Assembly: GCA_947561715.1 (NCBI GenBank)
Contig: OX387200.1
Coordinates: forward strand, 5,706,501-5,770,500
Source of the DNA: Ascidia mentula
Taxonomy: Eukaryota > Chordata > Ascidiacea > Phlebobranchia > Ascidiidae
Direction of reading: 5' to 3'
DNA length: 64,000 nucleotides
Shown here: piece after piece, positions 48,700 to 59,311 of the stretch
Layout: every line of letters begins with the position of its first letter
How positions within the stretch are numbered: position 1 is the first letter of the stretch
Position numbers and translations under genes: made by a program
The notes under the pieces: generated by a model
Told to the model about the DNA's origin: nothing
The model's input: the letters and a program-made list of their open reading frames with translations, nothing else
Databases searched by the model: none

Positions 48700-50182
48700 G
48701 GTTGTAGCTAGAACGTGTGGGTAACAAACAACGACTTTCATTAAGGCAATGGCGTCCCCTTCAGCTGTGCGCTTCGGACCGTTCTGCTCCAGCAGTGGGG
48801 CATGATGCGCAAAGCTTTGCTAAACTTAAACCGGCCAAACCACTCAAATGTTTGAAGCCGAGGAAGGTGTCGTAGGTGGTTACATTCCGAAGCAACCAGC
48901 AAACTTCCTTGAATGGTTCCAGATGTGAAGCTAAAACATCAAAATCAAACTTGTTTTCAGAGTGTGCCACGAGACACGTTGGACTCGAATTTCTTTTGAT
49001 AAACTTACACACAGCCGTCGCAACGTCAGCATCAAAGAATCTTTTGTTGCTTGTTGTCAGCATGGAGCGTTTCAGTCCCGATAATTCACTTGCCTTTTGG
49101 TTAATTTCAATAAAGGGATCTACAGCCAACCTTAACATGTCATATTGGTTTGGACTTGTCCCTGCTTTGCAAGTGGGTGAGATGTTGTTTTTTTTTACCT
49201 TCACCATGCAAACTTCAGTAATTCTACGTGTGTTTAGCCCTGTCGCTTCCAAATCTATAAAAATCAGAGCTTTGTCAGTTGAAACTGCTCGTTGTGTTGT
49301 GAGTGTTATCGGTTTTTCACCAGTGCAGTTTAGCGTGGAAAAGGCTTTCGGTGTCAAGTGGTATAGAAAAGTGTTTTTGTTATTCTTTATCCATTGTATG
49401 AAAGAACATTTTCTGCTCCATGACCTAGTATGTTTTCGATGGTTTCTACTATATGCAATTTTGCCTTGCCTTATCGAGGAAATTGCCTTTTCCCCTTGCT
49501 TTATCGTAAAAGTTGCATAACAGACCTCGTTTTTTTTGGTGGCTTGAGCTGATCTGTCTTGTCTTCTTCAACAATTAAACAAACAGGGCTTGCAGATGTA
49601 AGAAAAGGGAAACCTGGTCAAAAACGCCCTGTTCAAAACCCGTAGAATGAGACGTCAGCCTTAACTTATCCATTACTCTTACTTCTCCTTTTCTTTTCAT
49701 TCCTCTACGTGAATACCCACTAAAATAATTTCCCTGGATATATTAAACTCGGATCCAGCGTTTAAGAAGACTAGAGTGTTATACTGCTGGCCAGTCATTT
49801 CACCACTTGAACTACCAACAATGCTATCCAGGTATGGCAGTGGCCGTGGTTGCAGAGGTGAGTCAATGACACCCTGGTGGTTTTCTGTAGGGTTTTTTAC
49901 ATTCGGCGAGGCAAATATTTCTGATCCAGCACCCAAATTCCTTTCAGAGCTTGAACTACCAATACTATCCAGGTCTGGTAGTAGCCGTGGTTGCAGAGTT
50001 GAGTTAATGACACCCTGGTGGTTGCCTGTAACGTTTTCGGCATTTTGCAGGGCTAATATTTTCAAAATTTCAAGAAATCGAAGCCAAACCTGTTGAGCGC
50101 ATATCAGTACTACCACAGCTAATAGGATCACTGCTCTCAAAAATTCAAAAACAGAGACCAGAACTCGAGGACAATGAGGCAA
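48700..50182 (-). pseudogene. T11: diverged TREX-like pseudogene with an N-terminal hydrophobic extension
   Basis: The exonuclease half lies at 49357-48761 (DLEATG and AHSENKFDFDVL kept), then the frame is lost just before HTAEGD, which continues in another frame. The linker and much of the pseudo-domain (49360-49700) are scrambled. The 5' end, 50182-49697, is open and differs from the other copies: a hydrophobic stretch (FLRAVILLAVVVLICAQ), then two 47-codon repeats, then NTLVFLNAGSEFNIS of the pseudo-domain. It has no ATG in a convincing place. T4 is the nearest relative. Several disruptions make it a pseudogene. Confidence 0.75.
49824..50105 (-). repeat. Two 141-base in-frame repeats in T11
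   Basis: Starting near 49824 and 49965 on the plus strand. They encode NHQGVIDSPLQPRPLPYLDS and NHQGVINSTLQPRLLPDLDS plus Ser-rich spacers. Confidence 0.8.
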
Positions 50183-51366
50183 TTATAACAACATTCAGAA
50201 CTGACGCAGAGCGTAACGATGGGCTTCTTTTGAAAAAAATTAATGATTCGATTAGAACTGGAATTGCATGTGTAAATGATGTTCGAGTTTGAACTATTCC
50301 ATTGTTCTCGTGAGCTTAGCATACATTGAAAGCTTTGCATGTATTTATTTAAAAATTAAATTGCTTTTAAAGTAGTGCTGATATATGGAACTGGCAAAAC
50401 ATGCGCACGCGTACGTTTGATGTGAGTCACACACATTTAACGTTGGGTCGGCAAACTCCTATAGCCGGCATCCTAATCAACAATGCGCTTCAATATAGTC
50501 TTAAACTTTCCCCTTTTAGGCACAAAAGCTTTATGTTGTCCTCTCATTTTATTATATCCATTACAGTATGTCAGTTTGACAAGGAAAATTCAAAAATACT
50601 TGATTGCCCCGTTTCTCCCGAAAAGAAGTAATCGTTATGCACGAGGTTAATTAAACCACCCAAAGATATTATTTTCAGTTCAGACTCAATTTGACGTCCA
50701 TGTCCTCGAAGAAATTATAAAAAAAAGCTGTTGCGCAGAAAAATGTAATGTGCATTACACAAATGAAGAAAACAAAAATTAAAGGGCTGCTACACGGTTT
50801 TCTATAAAAAGTAGAAATGCAGACATAGTTTGATAATTATCGTCTGGGATTTCCCATTGCAAATAATTGCTTTTGGTCAAACGTAAATTTTGCGTTACCA
50901 GCGGCAAACATACAATATTTTACAAGTTATGCATACAATAATTACAAGCAAAGAAAATGCCTACAATATATACAACACGCAAACCCTATATTGGGTTATA
51001 TTTAATTATTAAACATGTACATTCATCATACACAATACACAGGCCACACAAGAGACGCACACCTGGATCCATGAAAAGCAAATCAGGGACCACGAACACA
51101 ATATTTTGCCTTGTAACTAGAGGATTTGTTAGGTCCTCGCAACGACACACAATTTTATCACAAGGGCCGTGGATACACAGAAGGCCGTGCTTAAAACATG
51201 ACTTTTTTCAATATTGGTGTATTTTGATTCGTAAATTAAAACTTAATCGTGTAACTGACGTATAGTTCAGGACAGCAATATACATTGCTCTGATGTTGTT
51301 GATAACTCAAATAAGAAAAATGTAACAAGCCGCATACGATCCCCATCGGCTTTACCACCATTTATT
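50183..51366. repeat. Spacer and shared 3' flank of T12
   Basis: From 50740 on it is nearly identical to 36241-36859. The 50183-50740 part has weaker similarity to 35850-36240. The minus-strand 73-codon frame is at 50986-51207. Confidence 0.75.
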
Positions 51367-52698
51367 TTACAACCAGTCATCATCGATCCAATAAAATTCA
51401 TTATCATCTTTATCGTAATAGTAGTCAATGTAGCAATCACTTTCCGAAATGGAGCTCTCGCGCAATCGGGCTCTGCGGCGGCGATGAGTAACTCCCTTCA
51501 ATAGATTGGCTTGCTTCACTGTGTCAAGAATCTCAGGGTTGCAAGCCACCACTTTCATCAGCGCCATTACGTCACCCTCAGCTGTGTGTGAATTCGGTAT
51601 TTCCGCTCCATCGAAGCAACTTTCGTAAAGGGCGGCCAAACCTAGTCTACGTCGACCGCGCATGTGTCTAAACCCAACATACGTGTCATAGGAGCTCACA
51701 TGCTGAATTGTGCGTTTCTGAAAATTGCGAGTATCCAGATGTGAAACTAGTACATCGAAATCAAAACTGTTTCCAGAGTGAGCCAACATACACACTGGAT
51801 TCTTGCTTCTGGTGATAAACTGACACACAGCTGTTGCCACATCTCCATCGAAAGACTTCTTATTGCTTCGTGCTATCATCGAACGATTCAAGTGTGATAA
51901 TTCACTTGCTTCCTTGTTAACTTCTATTAAAGGGTCCACAGCTAGCCTCAACATCTCGTAGTCGTCTGGAATTGTTCCTTTATCACAGGAGAAAAGCTTT
52001 TCTTTTTTGACTCTAACCATGCAAATCTCGGTAATTATACGGGTGTCCAGACCGGTTGCTTCTAAGTCTAGGAATATTAGGTCGTTGCGGTTTGATACAA
52101 ACCGAGCTCTACGACGCACAAAGTTTGGTATTTTATGATTTGAACAGTCAAGACTGGAGAAGTTTTTGAAACACAGCGATTCAAGAAAAGTGTTCTCGTG
52201 TGACTTCACATGGTCGATAATGGAGAGTTGATCGTTTGAATCCTTCTCACAAGCTTTTGCATCGCTATTGATGTCGGAGGGAGTTTTGATTCGCTTTTCA
52301 GGAGGAAAAGGTATTTCGCTGTTGTTGCCAACATAGCTTGCGTACAAAACGTTTAAAGGCAGCGCACGTGATGCCGTCTCCAGGTTTTGCTTAAGTGACT
52401 TAAGCTCATTTGTCTTCTCATCCTCAACAAGCAAACATATCGGCTGTGCTTGCAAATGCAAGAATTTGGATACCAGCTCGTAAGCGCTATCATCAAAACC
52501 ATCGGACGGACAGGTCAGTCTCAACTTATCTACGATCCTTGGTTTCGCTTCGGCTCGAAGTTCATCAACGTGAATAGCAACTAAGTTGATTTCAGCAGAA
52601 ATATCGAGTGAACATCCAGCATTCACGAACACTAAAGAGCTGGGCTGTATTTTTGTGTCTAACTTTCTTTTCAAGTTTGAACCAGTGCTTGCGGCCAT
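51367..52698 (-). CDS. T12: full-length TREX-like exonuclease with acidic tail
   Basis: Single exon, 443 residues. Pseudo-domain residues 20-125, linker to 205, and catalytic domain with D211/E213 (DLEATG), D313 (AHSGNSFDFDVL) and H371/D376 (HTAEGD), all as in TREX1. The C-terminal extension, residues 404-443, is RRRRARLRESSIS followed by an Asp/Tyr-rich tail ending IDDDWL, as in T5. The N-terminus (MAASTGSNLKRKLD) matches T1. The tail differs from T5 at several sites but keeps its charge, which suggests that charge matters. Probably an active 3'-5' exonuclease. Confidence 0.85.
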   Translation of the reverse strand: MAASTGSNLKRKLDTKIQPSSLVFVNAGCSLDISAEINLVAIHVDELRAEAKPRIVDKLRLTCPSDGFDDSAYELVSKFLHLQAQPICLLVEDEKTNELKSLKQNLETASRALPLNVLYASYVGNNSEIPFPPEKRIKTPSDINSDAKACEKDSNDQLSIIDHVKSHENTFLESLCFKNFSSLDCSNHKIPNFVRRRARFVSNRNDLIFLDLEATGLDTRIITEICMVRVKKEKLFSCDKGTIPDDYEMLRLAVDPLIEVNKEASELSHLNRSMIARSNKKSFDGDVATAVCQFITRSKNPVCMLAHSGNSFDFDVLVSHLDTRNFQKRTIQHVSSYDTYVGFRHMRGRRRLGLAALYESCFDGAEIPNSHTAEGDVMALMKVVACNPEILDTVKQANLLKGVTHRRRRARLRESSISESDCYIDYYYDKDDNEFYWIDDDWL

Positions 52699-53204
52699 GG
52701 CTGCCAGTCGCTCACATTCACTTCTGTACTGATAACGCAGATTCGTTCGTTACGCCTGCTTGCATACCCCACAAAATGTTACGAGACTTTTGTTTGCCAG
52801 AAGGGGAAAACCCGGTGTACTTGTACCACACCGTTCCACCACAGCGATTGTTCACCAGTGCGTGTACAAATAACATTGTTACATAGGTCATAAATCGAGC
52901 ATACCGCATACAAATTTTGCTGTCGTTGTGGTTCTGTGGCGTCAATTAATTTGATGAAATAACTTAAACTCCAAGAAAAAAAACAGATGTGATACGTAAA
53001 CATTGTTTACACGTTGCAAATATAGAGTTTAATGTCTCTGCAATGCGTTGTTTGGCAATTCTTTATGGCAACATCTGTATTATCATCTGGCATATCATGG
53101 GGCTGTATGTATGTTATGAGGAATTTCACAAACGAGGTGCCGCAGTATACGTACGCGTGACGCACAAAAAACATCTTTGACTGGCGGTGGTTTCTAGTCA
53201 CTAA
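52699..53204. other. 5' flank of T12
   Basis: The first 200 bases resemble the 5' flanks of T3 and T10 (GCCAGAAGGGGA, CCGGTGT) and so may carry promoter elements. No gene is seen. Confidence 0.45.
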
Positions 53205-53206
53205 TA

Positions 53207-54462
53207 CTACGTTTCCATGGCCACATTCGTACATAGCCCGAAAACATGGCCCGATCATATACTAGGCCCGAACAAACAGGCGCAAAACGGCTTGCGTTTC
53301 CATGTCCGTTCAGACTTGTGCATGTTGTGAAAAGTACGGCCAAATAATGCTGTCTTTCTGGTCATTAGACATAAAAGGGTGCCACAGAACATTGAATTCC
53401 CAAGAAAATTATAAAATACTGTAAAACACCACCAACCATGTCTATTTCCACTTTTTGTGAAAATTAAGAAGTTTTAAACAGTTGTACACATTACAGATTC
53501 CATCATATAACTGTGCCCAGCATTAGACAGTAACATATTTTGTAGGGTGCAAAGTATCTGGAGTTAAATAGTCTAAATAAAAAAGCCAAAGCTTGAATGC
53601 TGTTCATCATAATGCTGGTAGACATATTTTCTATATCTTTGATTTTTTAAACCACACAAAACTTTGTGATTTTATTTATTGAATTGAAACAAAACATGGT
53701 ACACAAATTCATTCATAGGTGAGCATTCACAAGGCCCATTTGCTTTCAATGGTTAGGTCCATACACACATAATACTGTGCACCATGATCAAGCTCATGTG
53801 AAGTTTCAATGACTGACCATCTTCATATGTCTGCATGAGCTTTAAATGTTTACTGGATTAGCAACATAATGCATTGTTTACAACACATTTGTATGTGATA
53901 ACAGGTCATCAAATTGTATGTGATAACAAGGGAAGCATATGGTGATCCTCGTAGAATGGGAAGTTCCTTCAAATACAACTTGAATTCTGAACTTTCAAGC
54001 CAGTAGCTACCTGACAATTAATATCCATAAATTTACAAAAAAGAATTAAATTGCAAATAATTATAAATGGTGAAGCTGTTTCTAATTTCATCAGCAACCT
54101 GCTGTACAGTGAGTCTACCACAATCCGGTTCATAGCATTTTTGCAAGGTGGCTATATAGTCACATTTTTGTCTCCCTGCAAGGATAATATTTTCAATAAA
54201 TTGTTACTACTCAAGTTAACAACACTAACGCCATTGGTAGAACTATTTCTTATCACCACACGACTACACAGTTACAACTTCAACAAAACCGAAATCCGTC
54301 GGGCCGAGTATACTCCGCCTCAACTCGGTCAGGCAACCCCTTCTAGACCGCCCGACCGATCGCCAGTTCAGGCGCAGTAAAGCGCCTCATTTTACTACGT
54401 CACTTCCGTTTTGTGGCCTTCGGGCCGAGTACTGCGCCTGAAAAGTGGCCATGGAAACGTAG
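53207..54462. mobile_element. TIR DNA transposon-like element
   Basis: The ends are CTACGTTTCCATGGCCAC and its exact complement, flanked by TA on both sides (53205-53206, 54463-54464), as in Tc1/mariner-type insertions; a 3-base target is also possible. It is 1256 bases long. I see no intact transposase; the plus frame at 54051-54380 has no family features. It is inserted in the TREX-like fragment T13. Confidence 0.65.
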
Positions 54463-54464
54463 TA

Positions 54465-54605
54465 AAAGATAATTTCTTTGGAGACGTCAACTTTGGATCC
54501 AGCGTTAACGACGTCCAGAATGTTATAGGTTGTAGTCCGGTACTTAATTTCATTTGGAGTCTTGAAACACCCATGTTGCTCGCCATAGCCGCCAATGCCC
54601 TTCAT
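54465..54605 (-). pseudogene. T13: 5' fragment of a TREX-like gene
   Basis: On the minus strand it matches the start of T14 (MASNMGVSRLQ, KLSTGLQP) and runs to AAAGAAATTATCTT, where the TIR element is inserted. Only a few bases of possible TREX sequence remain on the other side (53192-53204). Confidence 0.75.
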
Positions 54606-56022
54606 TTTAAAAACCAAGATATTGAGTTGTTGGTAGTCTGCACGTTCGAGGAAACATATATTGTAAGCCAATATATGCTAATTTTCAGATGGAGCCTTAC
54701 CCTAAAGGGCGTGTTTCTTCAGAATGGAACAAACACGTCACAAAATTCACTGACATTTGAACTTGAATCACCTGAAAGCAAGTTAATTTAGTTTTCTTTT
54801 CAGTGGCATTTTCAAACCCGTGGCCTATCCCAGATCGCCAAGAAAAGAATGTTCCGTTCTAAAGGAATAAAATCGCTGAGTGGTATTTTTGGCTGGAATT
54901 TAAGCACAGGATATTTTTTATGTTTTTGTTTTGATACAGCACAACACATTAAAAGCGAACCTAGTTGTATATTATAAATACTCAGTTTGATTTTCTTACT
55001 TAACAAACAAAAGTTCCTGAAATATTGCAGAATTCGAACAATTAACTAATTTTTAAACCGCTAAACGAAATTATGGGGTTCGCGGATTTTTGTTAGTAGA
55101 CTTTGAGGCGACGTGATACATTTTTCCAAAGTTCTATTAGTTTATCAGTTTTGTGGCGTGTCATCACACGAAATTGGAGAACTATAACGCTTCAGAAAAC
55201 AATTCAACCGGAACTATGTGCCTGTTCAGCTTCAGATACTATCTATGCCCAGCTAACTTTTTTCGAAATGTCAATGTTTTGATCAGAACTGGAATAGAAT
55301 GTGTAAATAATGTTCAGAAAAAACTATTCAATTGTTCATGTAAGCTTGCCATACATTGAAAGCTGTTGCATATCTGTGTTTATTCATAAATTAAATTGCA
55401 TTAAAAGTGGTACCATCATGTGGAACTGGCAAAACATTTAGTATAAGGGTCTGTGGTGATGTTAATTAAACTAAAGCTTCACTGTTGAAACTGTTCAACA
55501 AAGCTGATGTATCAAACTAATGTTGTTTTTAACGTCGCCTACTTATTTGATTAATGATATTAGTCACGTAGCGTGACTGCAATTCTTCACAAAATCGGGT
55601 TACGTGGTTCTGTGTCACGTTTTATCATTCCACGCAAACTTATTGAGGCTAAACAAGAGGTTGCTTTACTTTTACTACATATATTTTCAAATATCCACAT
55701 TCATAACAAACGCAAAAAAAAACTATGTAAAATAAGGTACATTATATCGGAAAACAAGTTTTTAATGCGAGTAAAACAACAAAAATAAAGGTATTACGTA
55801 TTTTTGTTTCTCGCTATTCAGTGTAAAAGTGCAACTTTTTGATCCACAAAATATCTAAACCGAAAACTTTGCTCAAACACCTTTCATGGTCATTTTCCAG
55901 GTTAAATATAAAAAATCAATACACGTCATGCGATACAGTAAAAGTGGAATAGTGATATCATACAATTTTGTTTCTTAAAATTTTGACTAAAGAAGGCGTA
56001 TTAAGGTATTTTTCTATGGAAT
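54606..56022. repeat. 5' flank of T13 and shared 3' flank of T14
   Basis: 54665-54850 matches the 5' flanks at 57350-57540 and 62560-62760. 55300-56022 matches 38500-39205. No gene is seen. Confidence 0.7.
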
Positions 56023-57276
56023 TTAAAATCTAAAATAATTGCGCTTAAATTCGTTTTCCCGGCGTCGCTGAAAAGCGCCTGTGAAAAAATTTGTCTGCTG
56101 CGTTAGTGTAGGTCTATCCAGGACTTTGGGGTAGCAAGCAACCACTTTCATCAAAGCAATGGCGTCACCTTCAGCTGTATGCGAGCTGGGAGGTACAGCT
56201 CCATCGAAGCACAATGCGTAAAGCTTCGATAAACCTAAATCGGCCAAACGCCTCACGTGTTTGAAGGCGAGAAAGGAGTCGAAGGACGTGACATGAGAAA
56301 GTGATCTCCTCACTTCATCGAACGGTTCCAGATGTTTTGCCAGTACGTCGAAATCAAACTTGTTTCCAGAGTGGGCAACGAGACAGACTGGTCCAGAGTG
56401 TGTTTGAATGAACTTGCAAACAGCAGTCGCCACGTCTGCATTGAAAGAACTTTTCTTGCTTCTTGTCAACATCGATCGTTTCAACCCCGATAATCCACTT
56501 GCCTCTTTGTTAATTTCTATCAAGGGATCTACAGCCAACCTTAACATATCGTGTTGACTCGGAATCGTTCCTTTTGGCACGAGATTATCTTTGGTCACCT
56601 TCACCATGCAAATCTCAGTGATCTTACGTGTTTCTAAACCTGTAGCTTCCAAGTCCAAAAATATCAGCGCTTTCTCGGTTGAAACTGCTCGATCAGTCAA
56701 AAGTGCAATCGGTTTTACACCTATGAAGCGAAGTTTAGAAAACGGCCTCGGTAACAAATAGTCCAGAAAGTTAGTTTGATTTTGTTTAATCCACTGAATG
56801 ATAGAAAAATCTTTGCTACTCTGCGCAGGCAACAATTTATTGTATGAACTGTGAGCAATTTTGTCTCGACTTTGCGAAGGTAATGTCCTCACATCTCGCT
56901 CAATCATAAAGGTAGCAAAACACATGCCTTCCGGTAGCATGTTATTTGTTATTGCCAAGCTCGCTTTGAGTGATTTCAGCTGATCTGTCTTGTCTTCTTC
57001 AACAATTAAACAAACAGGCTGGGCTTGTAGATGCAAGAAAAGGGAAACCTGGTCAAAAACGCCCTGTTCAAAACCCGTCGACTGGGACATCAGTCTTAAC
57101 TTATCTACTACTCTTGGATTTTCTTCCCCTTTCAATTCATTGATGTTAATAGCCACTAAGATAATTTCTTTGCATATGCCAACTTTGGATCCAGCGTTAA
57201 AGAAGACCAGAGTGTTAGGTTGTAATCCGGTACTTAATTTGGTTTGGAGTCTTGAAACACCCATGTTGCTCGCCAT
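56023..57276 (-). CDS. T14: full-length TREX-like exonuclease, diverged N-terminus
   Basis: Single exon, 417 residues from the ATG at 57276; the frame is open slightly further, but only with TTG. The pseudo-domain (NTLVFFNAGSKVGIC, PVCLIVEEDKTDQLKSL) is the most diverged of the intact copies. The catalytic domain holds D208/E210 (DLEATG), AHSGNKFDFDVL and HTAEGD. It ends with a basic tail (RRRENEFKRNYFRF). It is the intact relative of the truncated copies T6 and T8, so their loss of the N-terminal half can be read against it. Probably an active 3'-5' exonuclease. Outside the T12-like group, it is the last intact member towards 64 kb. Confidence 0.85.
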   Translation of the reverse strand: MASNMGVSRLQTKLSTGLQPNTLVFFNAGSKVGICKEIILVAININELKGEENPRVVDKLRLMSQSTGFEQGVFDQVSLFLHLQAQPVCLIVEEDKTDQLKSLKASLAITNNMLPEGMCFATFMIERDVRTLPSQSRDKIAHSSYNKLLPAQSSKDFSIIQWIKQNQTNFLDYLLPRPFSKLRFIGVKPIALLTDRAVSTEKALIFLDLEATGLETRKITEICMVKVTKDNLVPKGTIPSQHDMLRLAVDPLIEINKEASGLSGLKRSMLTRSKKSSFNADVATAVCKFIQTHSGPVCLVAHSGNKFDFDVLAKHLEPFDEVRRSLSHVTSFDSFLAFKHVRRLADLGLSKLYALCFDGAVPPSSHTAEGDAIALMKVVACYPKVLDRPTLTQQTNFFTGAFQRRRENEFKRNYFRF

Positions 57277-57714
57277 AGCCACCAATGCCCTTGATTTTAG
57301 AAACTAAGATATTGAGTTGTTGGTAGCCTACCAACACATTGCGCTCGAGGAAATATACACTGTGAGCCAATAAATGCTATTTTAAGGTGGAGCCTTTCCA
57401 TGAAGGGCGTGTTCTTTTCTTCAGAATGGAGAAAATACGTCACAAAATTCACTGACATTTCAACTTGAATCACCTGAAAGCGAGCTAATGTAGTTTTCTC
57501 TTCAGTGAAACTTTCATACCCTTGGCCTATCCCAGAAAGTCAGTCGTGCATGCTTTGTAATTGCAAACTTCTTTTCAGTTTGGCATGCTAGCGTGCTCTC
57601 CAAGTGATTATTCATTCAACTCAAACAAAAATCAACACAGACATCAGACAGAATTGATTATATTAAACTACAGGTATCAAGCAACAGCTGCATCCCCAAT
57701 CTGTATGTGTAGCG
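57277..57714. other. 5' flank of T14
   Basis: Shares GTGAGCCAAT, AGGGCGTGTT and CACCTGAAAGCGAG with the 5' flanks of T13 and T16. Conservation in front of three copies makes it a promoter candidate. Confidence 0.45.
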
Positions 57715-58080
57715 GTCATTAAGTCGAATGAAAACACACTCGAAGAAATTTTATGTGTTGTCAAAGCAGCTGTTTGGCAGGATACACTTTCAACAATGCA
57801 CTGACTTCACCTTCAGCTGTGTGAGCACCGGGTGGTGCAGATACACCAAAACAACATTGGTAAAGCCGTGCTAACCCTAAACCTCCCCACCTTCTATGCA
57901 TGTTTGAAATCGAGAAATGTGTCATAAGTATGGATATGTCGAGAGAAGCGTCTTATTTCATCGAACGGTTCCAGGCGTTTTGCCAGAACGTCGAAATCAA
58001 AATTGTTTCCGTAATGTGCGACGAGGCAGACTGTGGGACAGAGTATCTTTCAATGAACTTACACACAGCAGTTAACAGTA
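57715..58080 (-). pseudogene. T15: 3' fragment of a TREX-like gene
   Basis: Minus-strand remains of the Exo II to C-terminal part, closest to T2/T3/T10 (GAHTAEG region and the Trp/Gly-rich FGVSAPPG stretch). It is broken and lacks Exo I. Confidence 0.8.
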
Positions 58081-58625
58081 CTACTGCACTTACAACGCAT
58101 TTTTTCATAAAATATCAAATGAAACATGAATTGATGTATGCATGACCAAACCTCAAAAATTACATCCATGAAGCTGTTTACAGAAAATTGTAGCGTACAT
58201 TAAATCATGTCGCTACAGTTTTGTGCTTTGATACATAATCCACTTAAACATAATCGCAAAGCTTAAACTAAGGCTCAAAATGTGCTGGTGAAGTTTGCGT
58301 CATCTGTTATTACTCACCAGATCAAGTCAACGTTTCCGCATGTTTTAGGTCATGCAGTTATTGGTAGAGTAAGATATTACGTTACCACCAAAGTCATATA
58401 TAAAAGGTAAATGTCATAGCGGTATATAGAAAAGTAATGTTTTCTCAACGTCTATGCATTTTATATATTCTTATTGGCGGTTTTAATCTTTTCCAACCGT
58501 TTCACAACCAACAAAAACCTTTTCTCCTCCATAACTCGTACATTAAAATTGTATCTGGCATTCTAAATGTTGTAAAACACTGTTGGACCTTGAAATATCA
58601 ATAACACTTTATAACACAAAGACAT
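58081..58625. other. Intergenic, no gene seen
   Basis: AT-rich. AATAAA on the minus strand near 58626-58631 could end the sulfotransferase-like transcript. Confidence 0.4.
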
Positions 58626-59311
58626 TTTATTCTCATATTTTATTGAAATCCGATGAGGTCAATCGAATTTCTACTAAAAGGATCAATTAAATAAAAATAA
58701 AAATAAAGAATTTTTTCGAAAGATAAAATCGCAGATATTTTCAGTAATATAATATATTCCAACAACACAACAAAACATAAAAGCAAGGTTACCATTGGCC
58801 AGGAGTAAAAAGTAAGCGAGCTGAATTTTGATGCTGAAGTTGGATTTCTTTCAAAAACTATGCTCAATTTTGGAGGACATTGTATGATGCGGATTAGATG
58901 CTGGCCGAATTTTGGAAGGGATAATTTCTGTAAATTTGTCTATTTTGAGCCCGACTCGTTGGTATTCAATGAAAAAATAAGCACATTTCATTAAAAAAAC
59001 AAGCATAAGCACAAAATTAGTACGTTTCTTAGAAATAGGCATTGTATGGTAACCCGGGATATACGCCACATAATGCTGATACAATTTCCTTCTTTTGGCA
59101 TCTGACGTCAACCTCTATATATTACGGACTGCTTATGGACTCTACAAAATACATATTATGAGCTGTAGATAAACATTTGGAACTTAAATTAAAATGTCGC
59201 GATAAAACTATCATAATGTTATCATCTTGGACGCCGACTGACTGCGATTGCACCCCTAATATGTTTCCATGCAAGCGCAAATTTTGACCTACACATTTAC
59301 ATGTTACTTAC

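Noticed and set aside
48876-49520. Plus-strand frame of 214 codons
   Set aside because: It is the antisense of T11. Similar plus-strand frames occur opposite most TREX-like copies.
29079-57276. TREX-like copies as repeated retrocopies of one mRNA
   Set aside because: They are intronless, but no poly(A) tails or target duplications are seen, and the copies share long flanks on both sides, so DNA duplication fits better. A retrocopy origin of the founder remains possible.
58851-59111. Frame at 58851-59111 as the last sulfotransferase exon
   Set aside because: An acceptor at 59111 exists, but it has a weak pyrimidine tract and the resulting tail has no clear family match, so it was left out of the gene model.
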